Source: Bacteroidia bacterium
GTDB lineage: Bacteria; Bacteroidota; Bacteroidia; NS11-12g; UBA9320
Length of the DNA stretch: 35,426 bases
Reading direction: 5' to 3'
Assembly: GCA_016779945.1 (NCBI GenBank)
Contig: JADHMR010000010.1
Coordinates: 1-35,426 of the forward strand
Part shown: positions 21,213-27,969 of the stretch, piece by piece
Position numbering within the stretch: the stretch's first letter is position 1
Layout: each line of letters starts with the position of its first letter
Made by a program: the position numbers and the translations under genes
The notes under the pieces: generated by a model
What the model was told of the DNA's origin: nothing
The model's database searches: none
The model's input: the letters and a program-made list of their open reading frames with translations, nothing else

Positions 21213-21348
21213 AGCAGCCAAACTTTTCAACACAAGCGACCAGCCCAGAGTCCATCAAAAAATGTTTCACCTGTGTTTTTAAAGAGTTAATAAACGACTG
21301 AAAATTAGGTAGTTGTAAAAGAATGAAGGCGACCGGTATTCTCCACTA
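21213..21348 (+). repeat. tRNA-ended repeat R1
   Basis: About 136 bp. It begins AGCAGCCAAACTTTTC, contains AAAAAATGTTTCACCTGT in the middle, and ends GGCGACCGGTATTCTCCACTA. The last 16 bases equal the 3' end and flank of tRNA-Ala. It is the most divergent full copy in its middle (TTAATAAACGACTG; ATTAGGTAGTTGTAAAAG). Confidence 0.93.
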
Positions 21349-21400
21349 AAACAGTGATCTATACAATTCAAATCTATGCATTTTGCATAAATTTTTTGCA
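21349..21400 (+). other. Right arm after R1 with hairpin and T tract
   Basis: The ~50 bp after R1 resembles the sequence after R2 (AAAACAnTGATCTAT, then a hairpin and a T run). Here TATGCA-TTT-TGCATA (21375-21389) is followed by ATTTTTTGC. It may be an intrinsic terminator protecting the next unit from read-through, or the right arm of a recombination site. The rest of the 21401-21625 gap is AT-rich with no gene seen. Confidence 0.55.
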
Positions 21401-21625
21401 TAATTGACAGTTTTTTGACAGTAAAAAGCTAAAATTTTTGAACCAATTTTTTTGAAAATTCTACATCCATGTTTTTAATAATTAAAAATAAGCTAATAAC
21501 TTTTATTGGTGGGACAATTTTCATTTGATTTATTGAAAATAATGTAAGTTTGTTAATCTCTATTAACAAATGCCATAGGGTAAATCACATTTCAAACGGT
21601 ATAATAGTATAAATTTAATAAAATA

Positions 21626-21982
21626 ATGAAAAATACAATTAAGTTAATTTTAGCAATGTTTGTCTTTAGTTCTGTATTTATCACCTCATGTCAAAAGGTT
21701 GATTTTAAGGAAATTATCGAAAAAGTAAGAGACGATAAAGGAGACAGAGATCGTGACGATGACAGAGATCGTGATGATGACAGAGATCGTGACGATGACA
21801 GAGATCGTGATGATGACAGAGATCGTGATGATGACAGAGATCGTGATGATGATGACAGAGATCGTGACGATGACAGAGATCGTGATGATGATGACAGAGA
21901 TCGTGACGATGACAGAGATCGTGATGATGATGACAGAGATCGTGATGATGATGAGGAAGAAGACATAGAAGGACGAAGATAA
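21626..21982 (+). CDS. Lipoprotein with DRDRDD tandem repeats
   Basis: 118 aa. The signal peptide MKNTIKLILAMFVFSSVFITSC has a lipobox (ITSC), so the protein is a lipoprotein. After a short linker (QKVDFKEIIEKVRDDKG) the rest is eleven DRDRDD or DRDRDDD units, then an acidic end (EEEDIEGRR). The tail is alternating charge and should be disordered; Ca or polyanion/polycation binding is possible but not shown. It leads a three-gene unit, followed by a strong terminator and then a sigma factor. Minus-strand 91-aa ORFs and a 71-aa plus ORF over it are repeat artefacts. Confidence 0.8.
   Translation: MKNTIKLILAMFVFSSVFITSCQKVDFKEIIEKVRDDKGDRDRDDDRDRDDDRDRDDDRDRDDDRDRDDDRDRDDDDRDRDDDRDRDDDDRDRDDDRDRDDDDRDRDDDEEEDIEGRR
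21743..21952 (+). repeat. Minisatellite, 11 in-frame units of 18 or 21 bp
   Basis: Seven 18-bp units (GACAGAGATCGTGAYGAT) and four 21-bp units with one extra GAT, total 210 bp. All units keep the reading frame. Near-identity between units implies recent slippage or unequal exchange, so copy number may vary between strains. Confidence 0.97.
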
Positions 21983-22003
21983 TTTTCATACCAATTATAA
22001 TTT

Positions 22004-22033
22004 TAGGCCAGTTTCAATAAGGAAACTGGCCTA
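22004..22033 (+). terminator. Strong terminator after the DRDRDD lipoprotein gene
   Basis: A perfect 12-bp stem (TAGGCCAGTTTC / GAAACTGGCCTA) with a 6-nt loop, followed by TTACTTGTTTT. It lies 22 bp after the lipoprotein stop and 22 bp before the sigma-factor start. Most transcription probably stops here, so the sigma gene needs read-through or its own promoter. Confidence 0.8.
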
Positions 22034-22054
22034 TTACTTGTTTTAAACTAAAGG

Positions 22055-22549
22055 TTGAGAATCACCAAACGAATATTTGTTGAGTTATACAATGAATATT
22101 TTGACGATATCCGTCGATATATATACTACCGAAGTGGAGATGAACAACTAGCTGCCGATATAGCCCAAGATACTTTTGTCAAATTGTATCAAAACAAAAA
22201 ACTAAAAAAAGAGCACATAAAAAGTCTATTGTATAAGATAGCAAATCAATCTTTTTTAGATTACTTGAGAAGAAAGAAAGCCTCTACTGACTATTTAGAG
22301 CACATTAGACTATCTTTCAAAAGCAGTCATGATATAAGTAATTTAAATCTAAATGAATTAAAAATAGCCTATGAAAAAGCTCTCTCTACTATGCCTGAAA
22401 AAGACAGAATAGTGTTTCTTATGAGTAGAATGGAAGACAAAAAATACAGGGAAATAGCTGAAAGTTTTGATGTTAGCATAAAAACTGTCGAAAAACGCAT
22501 GAGCAGTGCATTGAAGTATCTTAAAAAAGAATTGAAAGAATTTGAATAA
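22055..22549 (+). CDS. ECF-type sigma-70 family RNA polymerase sigma factor
   Basis: 164 aa. Region 2 is YIYYRSGDEQLAADIAQDTFVKLYQN (residues ~21-50). Region 4 is MPEKDRIVFLMSRMEDKKYREIAESFDVSIKTVEKRMSSALKYLKKEL near the C-terminus, with a clear helix-turn-helix. There is no region 1 or 3, so it is an extracytoplasmic-function sigma. The start is TTG (MRITKRIFVELYN). Its end overlaps the next gene by 8 bp, suggesting that the next product regulates it. Confidence 0.9.
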   Translation: MRITKRIFVELYNEYFDDIRRYIYYRSGDEQLAADIAQDTFVKLYQNKKLKKEHIKSLLYKIANQSFLDYLRRKKASTDYLEHIRLSFKSSHDISNLNLNELKIAYEKALSTMPEKDRIVFLMSRMEDKKYREIAESFDVSIKTVEKRMSSALKYLKKELKEFE

Positions 22550-24131
22550 AAAAAACAACATACCGTGGTGGAATGATAATTTTATCAAAGGATTTGACTT
22601 GTCTTTTAAACAATCCAAAGAGGCCCTTCTTGCAAGCACAATGAAAGCTGCAGGAGTTGGATTTCCTATAATAATAGCAATAAAATCCTTTTGGCTAATA
22701 TCTTTAATTATCACAGTAGTATTTGGTTCCATAACCTATCGTGTTTATCAGATAACGCAACGGACTCCTGCTTCTCAATATCGGGCAGAAACACTTATAG
22801 ATAAGAAGGATAAATCGACTTTAGTAGTCTCGGATTCTGTAATTATGACCGGTGTTCCAATAAATAAAAAATTGACGAAAAAAGCCATTTTTGATTCTAG
22901 TAAGACTTCTGAACCTAACTCTTCAGTGGATGGTAATCTGACAATATCAGAGTTTGTTATTTATCCAGAAACCTCATCTCTAATCAGAAAAGAAAAAGGA
23001 GTTTTAAATAGTCATGCTTTTGAAGAAAAGATTATTACCGAAGAAACTGTTAAAGCCAATTCTGCATTTATTCCAAATCGAGAAACAATAATTAAATCCA
23101 CACCAGGACTAGCAGAATCAGAAAATTTTCAGTTAGAAAATAAAAAACTTGATTTTGTAGAATCTATATTGCATGTGGAACCCATTTTAAAAAATAATCT
23201 TAAGGGCACACCAGAAATTACTCCAATTTCAAAAACATTAAACATTGATTATAGCAAGGATTCGAGCTACAAAAGTTTAGATAGTATGCCAAATGATTTT
23301 TATAATTCTGAAGCATCAGCATTACAATCCAACGTCTCTTTTACATCCCCAAAACGTTCAAACACAACTTTGATGCTAGGAATAGAATACAATCTACAAT
23401 CTGATGAATTCAGTTCAAGAACTTTTCTGACAGATATGGAATCCGATGCGATTGAATCTTCAAAAAAACTTCAACTAAATTGGCCTGCCATCAACATTTC
23501 AAAAAAACTTTATAAAAATTTTTATGTCTCACTAGGAGGTGGCATAACCAAAACATTGGGTTCTCTGGATAATCAACTCATAGTACCTTATGACAGAAAT
23601 AATGATAATATTATAGATAGAGAGCTAATAGCTAACAGAAGTTCAATCACCTCAGAAAACACCTTTGAAATTAATGACTTGGCACTTGTTTATACCAGAT
23701 ACCCTCAGGATGAGTGGTCAGAAAGTGAAAAGCTAGTTCTTTTTTTCAATGAATCATTTGAATATAATGGATTCCAAATACCCATAAGCTTAGACTATTA
23801 CCAAAGTAATAATAGAATTCAATGGTACATAAAAGCAGGTGTTAATATAACATTATTGACGGTGATACATGAACTATCTCAGTTCGACTTAATTACTTTA
23901 AACGAAGATGTTTTTATCAGAGACTTTAATATTGTTAATAGTGAAGTTTCTGAGTATAAAATTCAATACATAACTCCATTCACTGTTGTCGGGATCAACC
24001 ATCGTATTACTAACGCTTGGTCTATAAGAACAGGTATACAGTCCAATTTTGATTGGTTTTCTAAAAAACTGATAGAGGATAGTAAAGTTCGCCTTTCTCT
24101 TTCTTTCGGAATAAACTACAGACTTCACTGA
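22542..24131 (+). CDS. Membrane-anchored protein with C-terminal barrel-like domain, putative anti-sigma partner
   Basis: 529 aa. A ~40-residue N-terminal cytoplasmic stretch (WWNDNFIKGFDLSFKQSKEALLAS) is followed by one transmembrane segment (FWLISLIITVVFGSITYRVY), then a long low-complexity periplasmic linker. The C-terminal ~230 residues are alternating beta strands (TLMLGIEYNLQ, INISKKLYKNFYVSLGGGITKTLG, IQWYIKAGVNITLL, WSIRTGIQSNFDWF, VRLSLSFGINYRLH). In Bacteroidota, proteins with a cytoplasmic head, one TM and a barrel-like tail often follow ECF sigma genes. The anti-sigma role is inferred from this layout and the 8-bp overlap; no anti-sigma domain is recognised by sequence. Start is TTG. 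Confidence 0.65.
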   Translation: MNKKNNIPWWNDNFIKGFDLSFKQSKEALLASTMKAAGVGFPIIIAIKSFWLISLIITVVFGSITYRVYQITQRTPASQYRAETLIDKKDKSTLVVSDSVIMTGVPINKKLTKKAIFDSSKTSEPNSSVDGNLTISEFVIYPETSSLIRKEKGVLNSHAFEEKIITEETVKANSAFIPNRETIIKSTPGLAESENFQLENKKLDFVESILHVEPILKNNLKGTPEITPISKTLNIDYSKDSSYKSLDSMPNDFYNSEASALQSNVSFTSPKRSNTTLMLGIEYNLQSDEFSSRTFLTDMESDAIESSKKLQLNWPAINISKKLYKNFYVSLGGGITKTLGSLDNQLIVPYDRNNDNIIDRELIANRSSITSENTFEINDLALVYTRYPQDEWSESEKLVLFFNESFEYNGFQIPISLDYYQSNNRIQWYIKAGVNITLLTVIHELSQFDLITLNEDVFIRDFNIVNSEVSEYKIQYITPFTVVGINHRITNAWSIRTGIQSNFDWFSKKLIEDSKVRLSLSFGINYRLH

Positions 24132-24174
24132 AATGAATTAATAAACAATTATTATTTTGAGATATTATTTGATC

Positions 24175-24310
24175 AGCAGTCGAACTTTTCAACACTCGCG
24201 AGTAGCTTGGAGTCCATCAAAAAATGTTTCACCCGTAAATTTAATTAATCAGTAAATAACTGATAATTAGATTATTACAAAGCAATGAAGGCGACCGGTA
24301 TTCTCCACTA
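24175..24310 (+). repeat. tRNA-ended repeat R2
   Basis: 136 bp, begins AGCAGTCGAACTTTTC and ends GGCGACCGGTATTCTCCACTA. Its variable left segment (CTCGCGAGTAGCTTGG) is nearly the same as that of R7. It starts 43 bp after the 22542-24131 gene. Confidence 0.95.
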
Positions 24311-24350
24311 AAACATTGATCTATGCAAAATGCATAGATTTTTTGCATAA
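24311..24350 (+). terminator. Right arm after R2: hairpin with T tract
   Basis: ATCTATGCA-AAA-TGCATAGAT (24319-24339) is a perfect 9-bp stem with a 3-nt loop, followed by TTTTTTGC. It has the look of an intrinsic terminator on the plus strand, and the counterpart after R1 is related. Confidence 0.6.
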
Positions 24351-24389
24351 TTGACTTTTGTATCCAAATTATAAATACTAAAATTGAAA

Positions 24390-24794
24390 ATGAAATTTAT
24401 CAAATTTTCGTTATTCATAATTTCTTTCTTATTCATAAATTCTGTTCATGCTCAAAGTACCCAATCATTTAAAGAGTTAAATGCAGGTATTGCATTTGAT
24501 GGATGGGGAGGTTGGCCAGGTGCAAGTTTTTTATGGGGTCAAACTTACCAAAATAATAAACGAATATTTGAATGGCAAGCAGGAATAGCATTTCCATCTC
24601 TAGTAACAGGAAAATTAACGCTAGCTCATGGTAAATTTGACAAATACTCTGGTATAAGTTTAAGGGTTTGGCCTCTGACCATTGGACCACAATTTAAAAT
24701 CAACAACAGTTTAACATTAAGTGCTGAACTTGGAACAGGAGAGGATATTAGTTTCTCTTCGTTTGGTATCTTAACTATTGGTTTTCGACGATAG
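24390..24794 (+). CDS. Small secreted beta-rich protein, probable outer membrane barrel fragment
   Basis: 134 aa from ATG 24390; the ORF track uses a TTG two codons earlier. Signal peptide MKFIKFSLFIISFLFINSVHAQ with cleavage after HAQ. The mature part alternates glycine/aromatic strands (NAGIAFDGWGGWPGASFLWGQTY; RIFEWQAGIAFPSL; YSGISLRVWPLTIGPQFKI; LTLSAELGTGEDISFSSFGILTIGFRR), ending in FRR. It is too short for a full 8-strand barrel with loops, so it may be a small or partial barrel. The family is not recognised. The gene ends 12 bp before repeat R3. Confidence 0.65.
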   Translation: MKFIKFSLFIISFLFINSVHAQSTQSFKELNAGIAFDGWGGWPGASFLWGQTYQNNKRIFEWQAGIAFPSLVTGKLTLAHGKFDKYSGISLRVWPLTIGPQFKINNSLTLSAELGTGEDISFSSFGILTIGFRR

Positions 24795-24806
24795 ATGTTT
24801 AATGTA

Positions 24807-24843
24807 AGCAGTCAAACTTTTCCAAACCAGAGACTAGCTTGGA
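24807..24843 (+). repeat. Truncated tRNA-ended repeat R3
   Basis: Only the left ~37 bp of the repeat remains (AGCAGTCAAACTTTTCC to AGACTAGCTTGGA). It breaks off and is joined directly to a 47-bp remnant of a T9SS gene (24844-24890). The right ~100 bp with the tRNA end is missing. Confidence 0.9.
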
Positions 24844-24890
24844 ATTCAAAATCATTGACAGTTAATATATATTTTCCCGATGGATTATTT
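24844..24890 (-). pseudogene. 47-bp remnant of a T9SS sorting-domain gene
   Basis: Base-for-base identical by eye to 28967-29013, which encodes part of the C-terminal sorting domain (GKYILTVNDFE) of the T9SS gene at 28935-29894. It has the same orientation relative to the repeats. It sits between truncated repeat R3 and the lipoprotein gene at 24885, and supplies that gene's stop codon. It is a scar of a recombination or deletion event, not a functional gene. Confidence 0.85.
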
Positions 24891-25805
24891 ACAATTGTAA
24901 ATTAACGTTTTGACTCCTAAAGTTATGTCTTCTGAAGTAAACCCAGGAATAGTTAAGCTAGAACTTGTGTAGTATTGTTTATCATTGTACTCGTATGAGT
25001 AGACAAAAGGAAAAGGAAAAAGATCATCTTTACCAAAGTCTACTGATATTGTACCACTTACAATGTTCTGATTACCAACTAAAAGAGGAACTAAATAAAT
25101 ATAACCAACGTTTTGACTCCTAAAGTTATGTCTTCTTTGATACATTATAAAGAATACAAAATTAGAATTGTTAGGATTTTTTCTATAGTCATATGTTGAA
25201 ATATCAAATTTTAGAAACTCTTCAAGTTCATTTGTTACTTCACCGTTAGTAGGGTCCAAGATAGGCCTTAACTCATTGAAAACACATTGAGTAAGGTTAC
25301 CACTATTATTGTAACTAAAAGTTGATATTGAATTAATGATGTCATCACCTGTAGAAAGGTCATGATCCTCAAATTCTGTGATATTTTGTCCTGATGATTG
25401 AATGACATAATAGCCAGTTATTTCTGTTCCTGACTTGACATCTACTCTTGAAGGAATTGAATTATTTCCACTGTATTTAAATTCATAAAGAATCACATCG
25501 TCAATATCGTTGTTTTGAATTTCAGTAGCTGTAACAATTCGGTTCCCGTCATATTCAAATGATATAGCACTAGTAGTACCTGTATTTTCAACTGAGCTAG
25601 CTATAATTATATTGTTGGTATCGTTGTATTCATAGGTAATGCTCTCTGTCTCTTCACCATAATCTATTACCTCTTGGATAATATAACATCTATTTGTACT
25701 TGGTGTGTTTTCCTCTTCGTCAGAACATGATTGTAAAAAGTTGCCTCCTAATAGAAGAGCTGCGAATAGAATAGTAGTTTTTTTGATTATTACCTTATAA
25801 TTCAT
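24885..25805 (-). CDS. Lipoprotein of unknown function with a disturbed 3' end
   Basis: 306 aa from ATG 25805; the ORF track starts 17 codons earlier (MRGFFSVHS), before the true signal peptide. The signal MNYKVIIKKTTILFAALLLGGNFLQSC has a lipobox (LQSC). The body has repeated beta motifs: ITYEYNDTNNIII, ISFEYDGNRIVTA, YEFKYSGNNSIPS, STFSYNNSGNLTQ, like the YD-type repeats of Bacteroidota surface lipoproteins. The last residues (EDITLGVKTLIYNCK) come from a 30-bp duplication of upstream gene sequence read in another frame. The stop codon lies in the T9SS remnant. The native C-terminus may be lost. Confidence 0.7.
   Translation of the reverse strand: MNYKVIIKKTTILFAALLLGGNFLQSCSDEEENTPSTNRCYIIQEVIDYGEETESITYEYNDTNNIIIASSVENTGTTSAISFEYDGNRIVTATEIQNNDIDDVILYEFKYSGNNSIPSRVDVKSGTEITGYYVIQSSGQNITEFEDHDLSTGDDIINSISTFSYNNSGNLTQCVFNELRPILDPTNGEVTNELEEFLKFDISTYDYRKNPNNSNFVFFIMYQRRHNFRSQNVGYIYLVPLLVGNQNIVSGTISVDFGKDDLFPFPFVYSYEYNDKQYYTSSSLTIPGFTSEDITLGVKTLIYNCK
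24904..24933. repeat. 30-bp internal direct duplication (partner 25107-25136)
   Basis: AACGTTTTGACTCCTAAAGT... is present twice, exactly, 203 bp apart inside the lipoprotein gene. At 25107-25136 it encodes RRHNFRSQNV; at 24904-24933 the same bases are read in a different frame as EDITLGVKTL. The copy at the 3' end lies 14 bp from the T9SS remnant breakpoint. Confidence 0.9.
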
Positions 25806-25860
25806 AATTGCAATATAATAAAAATTTATACTATGGACAGAAAAAAAGCCCCGCAATCTG

Positions 25861-25993
25861 CGTCAAACTTTTCAACACCAGAGACTAGCTTGGATTCGAT
25901 CAAAAAATGTTTCACCTGTATTTTTAAAAAGTCAATAATTAATTGAAAATTAGATAGTTACAAAGAAATGAAGGCGACCGGTATTCTCCACCA
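25861..25993 (+). repeat. tRNA-ended repeat R4
   Basis: About 133 bp, from GTCAAACTTTTCAACACC to ACCGGTATTCTCCACCA. It ends ACCA instead of ACTA, which happens to be the sequence of a tRNA end with encoded CCA. The bases just left of it (AAAAAAAGCCCCGCAATCTGCG) look like the first half of an intrinsic terminator. Confidence 0.94.
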
Positions 25994-26047
25994 TTTTTCT
26001 TTTTGGGTTTCTAACTTGAGGAAAGAACCCTTATATCTTTTGTCTAT

Positions 26048-26335
26048 CTATGATGACACTTTATTTATCTCAAAAATCTCATAACTTTCCAAAACCTCAT
26101 CCCAAATAGGTTTTGAGACAGGATTTGATCCATCTAAGAAAGAGTTTAGTGCATTTTCATCGTGAACAGAAATCTTAAACATTACTGCACTCTTGTCAGG
26201 AGATACTGTACCTAGGGTTTTTGTTAAATCTGCAACTTTTCTTCTTTCATTCATCCCCTCTTCAGACTTCATAAAACCCATGAATTTCTCATAGCTTCCT
26301 TCGTTTAGTTTTGCAACTACAAGTATATTTTTCAT
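26048..26335 (-). CDS. Small cytosolic protein, possible dimeric alpha/beta-barrel
   Basis: 95 aa, no signal peptide or membrane segment. It begins MKNILVVAKLNEGSYEKFMGFMKS, with a later strand AVMFKISVHDENALNSFL and an end DEVLESYEIFEIN. This beta-alpha-beta layout and length resemble dimeric alpha/beta-barrel (ferredoxin-like) proteins, but no conserved catalytic residues are recognised. It is the only gene between repeats R4 and R5. A TATATTTG -7 box lies exactly 4 nt before the ATG. Confidence 0.6.
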   Translation of the reverse strand: MKNILVVAKLNEGSYEKFMGFMKSEEGMNERRKVADLTKTLGTVSPDKSAVMFKISVHDENALNSFLDGSNPVSKPIWDEVLESYEIFEINKVSS

Positions 26336-26339
26336 ACCC

Positions 26340-26347
26340 CAAATATA
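26340..26347 (-). promoter_or_regulatory. -7 box 4 nt before the 26048-26335 gene
   Basis: TATATTTG on the minus strand, 4 nt before ATG 26335. No TTTG at the expected -33 spacing. The spacing predicts a leaderless transcript. Confidence 0.5.
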
Positions 26348-26395
26348 TCATTTTCTTTGACATTCTATTTATCTGAGGTAGATCTAAATAATTTC

Positions 26396-26531
26396 AGCAG
26401 TCAAACTTTTCCACACCGGAGACTAGCTTGGAGTCCATTAAAAAATGTTTCACCTGTATTTTCGATTAGTCAATAATCATCTGATAATTAGATAGTTACA
26501 AATGAATGAAGGCGACCGGTATTCTTCTCTA
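26396..26531 (+). repeat. tRNA-ended repeat R5
   Basis: 136 bp, begins AGCAGTCAAACTTTTCC, contains ACCGGAGACTAGCTTGGAG, and ends GGCGACCGGTATTCTTCTCTA: the tRNA-like end carries substitutions (CTTCTCTA for CTCCACTA). The following ~20 bp (AAAAATTGATCTAT) resembles the right arms of R1 and R2. Confidence 0.94.
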
Positions 26532-26611
26532 AAAAATTGATCTATTCATTTTACATATATTATTTTATATATATAACTTTTATTATCACATATTAATTAA
26601 ATTCGTTGTTT

Positions 26612-26821
26612 ATGAATGGTATTACTAAAAATATAAATAATCCTGAAAGATGGGCAAGAGGAATAATTGCAATATTCTTAATACCTGCAGTTTTTGTTAA
26701 TGGTTACACTTTGTTCCCTATAATACAGAGCTTTGTTGGGTTAGTCCTTGTCTACAACGCGCTTTCAGGAATATGCTGGACTTCCCGTTTTTTTGGAATT
26801 AAAACTTGTGAGCGAAGTTAA
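26612..26821 (+). CDS. DUF2892 (YgaP-like) small membrane protein
   Basis: 69 aa from ATG 26612; the ORF track uses a TTG two codons earlier. It starts MNGITKNINNPERWARGIIAIFLIP, the characteristic opening of DUF2892 proteins (NxxxxxRxxRxxxG). Two transmembrane segments follow, IIAIFLIPAVFVNG and IIQSFVGLVLVYNALSG, then a C-terminal GICWTSRFFGIKTC with two Cys. Its function is unknown. It is the only gene between R5 and R6; its stop is only a few bases before R6. Confidence 0.8.
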   Translation: MNGITKNINNPERWARGIIAIFLIPAVFVNGYTLFPIIQSFVGLVLVYNALSGICWTSRFFGIKTCERS

Positions 26822-26825
26822 GATC

Positions 26826-26961
26826 AGCAGTCAAATTTTTCCACACCGGCGTCCAGTTTAGATTCCCTCAAAAAATGTTTCACCTGTGTTTTTGGTTAAT
26901 CAATAATTAACTGACAATTAGATAGTTACAAAGAAATGAAGGCGACCGGTATTCTCCACCA
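26826..26961 (+). repeat. tRNA-ended repeat R6
   Basis: 136 bp, begins AGCAGTCAAATTTTTCC and ends GGCGACCGGTATTCTCCACCA (ACCA form). It starts 4 bp after the stop of the DUF2892 gene and ends 2 bp before the stop of the T9SS gene, the tightest packing in the array. Confidence 0.95.
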
Positions 26962-26963
26962 TT

Positions 26964-27941
26964 TTATTCCTTTATAAACTTCCATCTTAGATTAGAATTA
27001 TCTAAAATACTAAAAAAGTAAATGCCTTTTGGAATGTTGATTAAATCAATAATAGTGCTATTTGAATTAATTTTACCATTAACTATATTCCTTCCTAGTT
27101 GGTCGTAAATAATGTAATCAGATCCAAGATTATTTGCATTTGCAGTAATGTGCATTTTATTTTTAACAGGATTTGGGTAGATTGTCATGCCAGGATTTTT
27201 TAATATATCGACATTTAATGGACCTCCAATAACAAATTTGGTAACTTCGACAGTATTGCTTGGAGGACATGCACCAGATTGTGTCATAAGTATACTTTGA
27301 ACAACAGGAATGGCATATCCTTCAACCCACCATTGGTATGCATCATATGATGTTACGCAAGGTGAAGAACCAATTTGACGATCTGTCCAAGTTCTTCTTG
27401 AACGAACAAGCACAGCATTATTATGAACGCTGTTGTCTGGCATTGTAATTGTTCCTTTGGATATTGCTTCAGAAATTACAAGGTCATCTCTTATTAAGTA
27501 TGGTGGGCCGTTTAGCACTGTAAACGGAACCTCTTTTTCAAAATCAGTATGCTCATCTCCAACATTAAAAGGATATGGAATCAATACCAATGAATTTTCG
27601 TATGAAGAGGTGACAACAGAAATTTCACCATGGAACGTATATTTAGAGTTACTAAATCCAAGAAAAAATTGATTTCCGTCTTCATACTTTACGTGAGTAG
27701 CGTTAGGATAATTACTAGATTGGTTTGAAGTGTTGATTGGTGCAATATGTATGGTAGCTTTTGAAGTGGTTGAAATCGTTGAAAAATCCCAATCTCCTTC
27801 ATTTGAAAAGTTTATAGTATTACCAATGAGACCAACTTCATAATAAATACCTGCTTCAGGGATGGTCGGAATGCTGATTGATTGTGAGAAGATAGATGAT
27901 GATAAGGTTAGCAAAAAACTAAATAATAATAATTTTTTCAT
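26964..27941 (-). CDS. Secreted protein with T9SS type A sorting domain (paralog A)
   Basis: 325 aa. Signal peptide MKKLLLFSFLLTLSSSIFSQ. A ~230-residue ectodomain follows (PTIPEAGIYYEVGLIGNTINFSNEGDWDFS...). The C-terminal ~75 residues are a type IX sorting signal: IYPNPVKNKMHITANANN, YIIYDQLGRNIVNGKIN, GIYFFSILDNSNLRWKFIKE. The protein should be exported across the outer membrane and anchored. It is paralogous to the product of 28935-29894. It is the only gene between R6 and R7. A TATATTTG -7 box is 4 nt before the ATG. The plus ORF 27433-27672 is a shadow. Confidence 0.88.
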   Translation of the reverse strand: MKKLLLFSFLLTLSSSIFSQSISIPTIPEAGIYYEVGLIGNTINFSNEGDWDFSTISTTSKATIHIAPINTSNQSSNYPNATHVKYEDGNQFFLGFSNSKYTFHGEISVVTSSYENSLVLIPYPFNVGDEHTDFEKEVPFTVLNGPPYLIRDDLVISEAISKGTITMPDNSVHNNAVLVRSRRTWTDRQIGSSPCVTSYDAYQWWVEGYAIPVVQSILMTQSGACPPSNTVEVTKFVIGGPLNVDILKNPGMTIYPNPVKNKMHITANANNLGSDYIIYDQLGRNIVNGKINSNSTIIDLINIPKGIYFFSILDNSNLRWKFIKE

Positions 27942-27945
27942 AATT

Positions 27946-27953
27946 CAAATATA
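27946..27953 (-). promoter_or_regulatory. -7 box 4 nt before T9SS paralog A
   Basis: TATATTTG on the minus strand, 4 nt before ATG 27941, the same spacing as in the 26048, 28196 and 33559 genes. No consensus -33. Confidence 0.5.
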
Positions 27954-27969
27954 ACATACTTTAGATCTA

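Noticed and set aside
21691-21989. Minus-strand 91-aa ORFs (SSSRSL and HHHHDLC repeats) and the 71-aa plus-strand ORF
   Set aside because: They are alternate-frame readings of the DRDRDD minisatellite. Only the 21626 frame has a signal peptide and lipobox.
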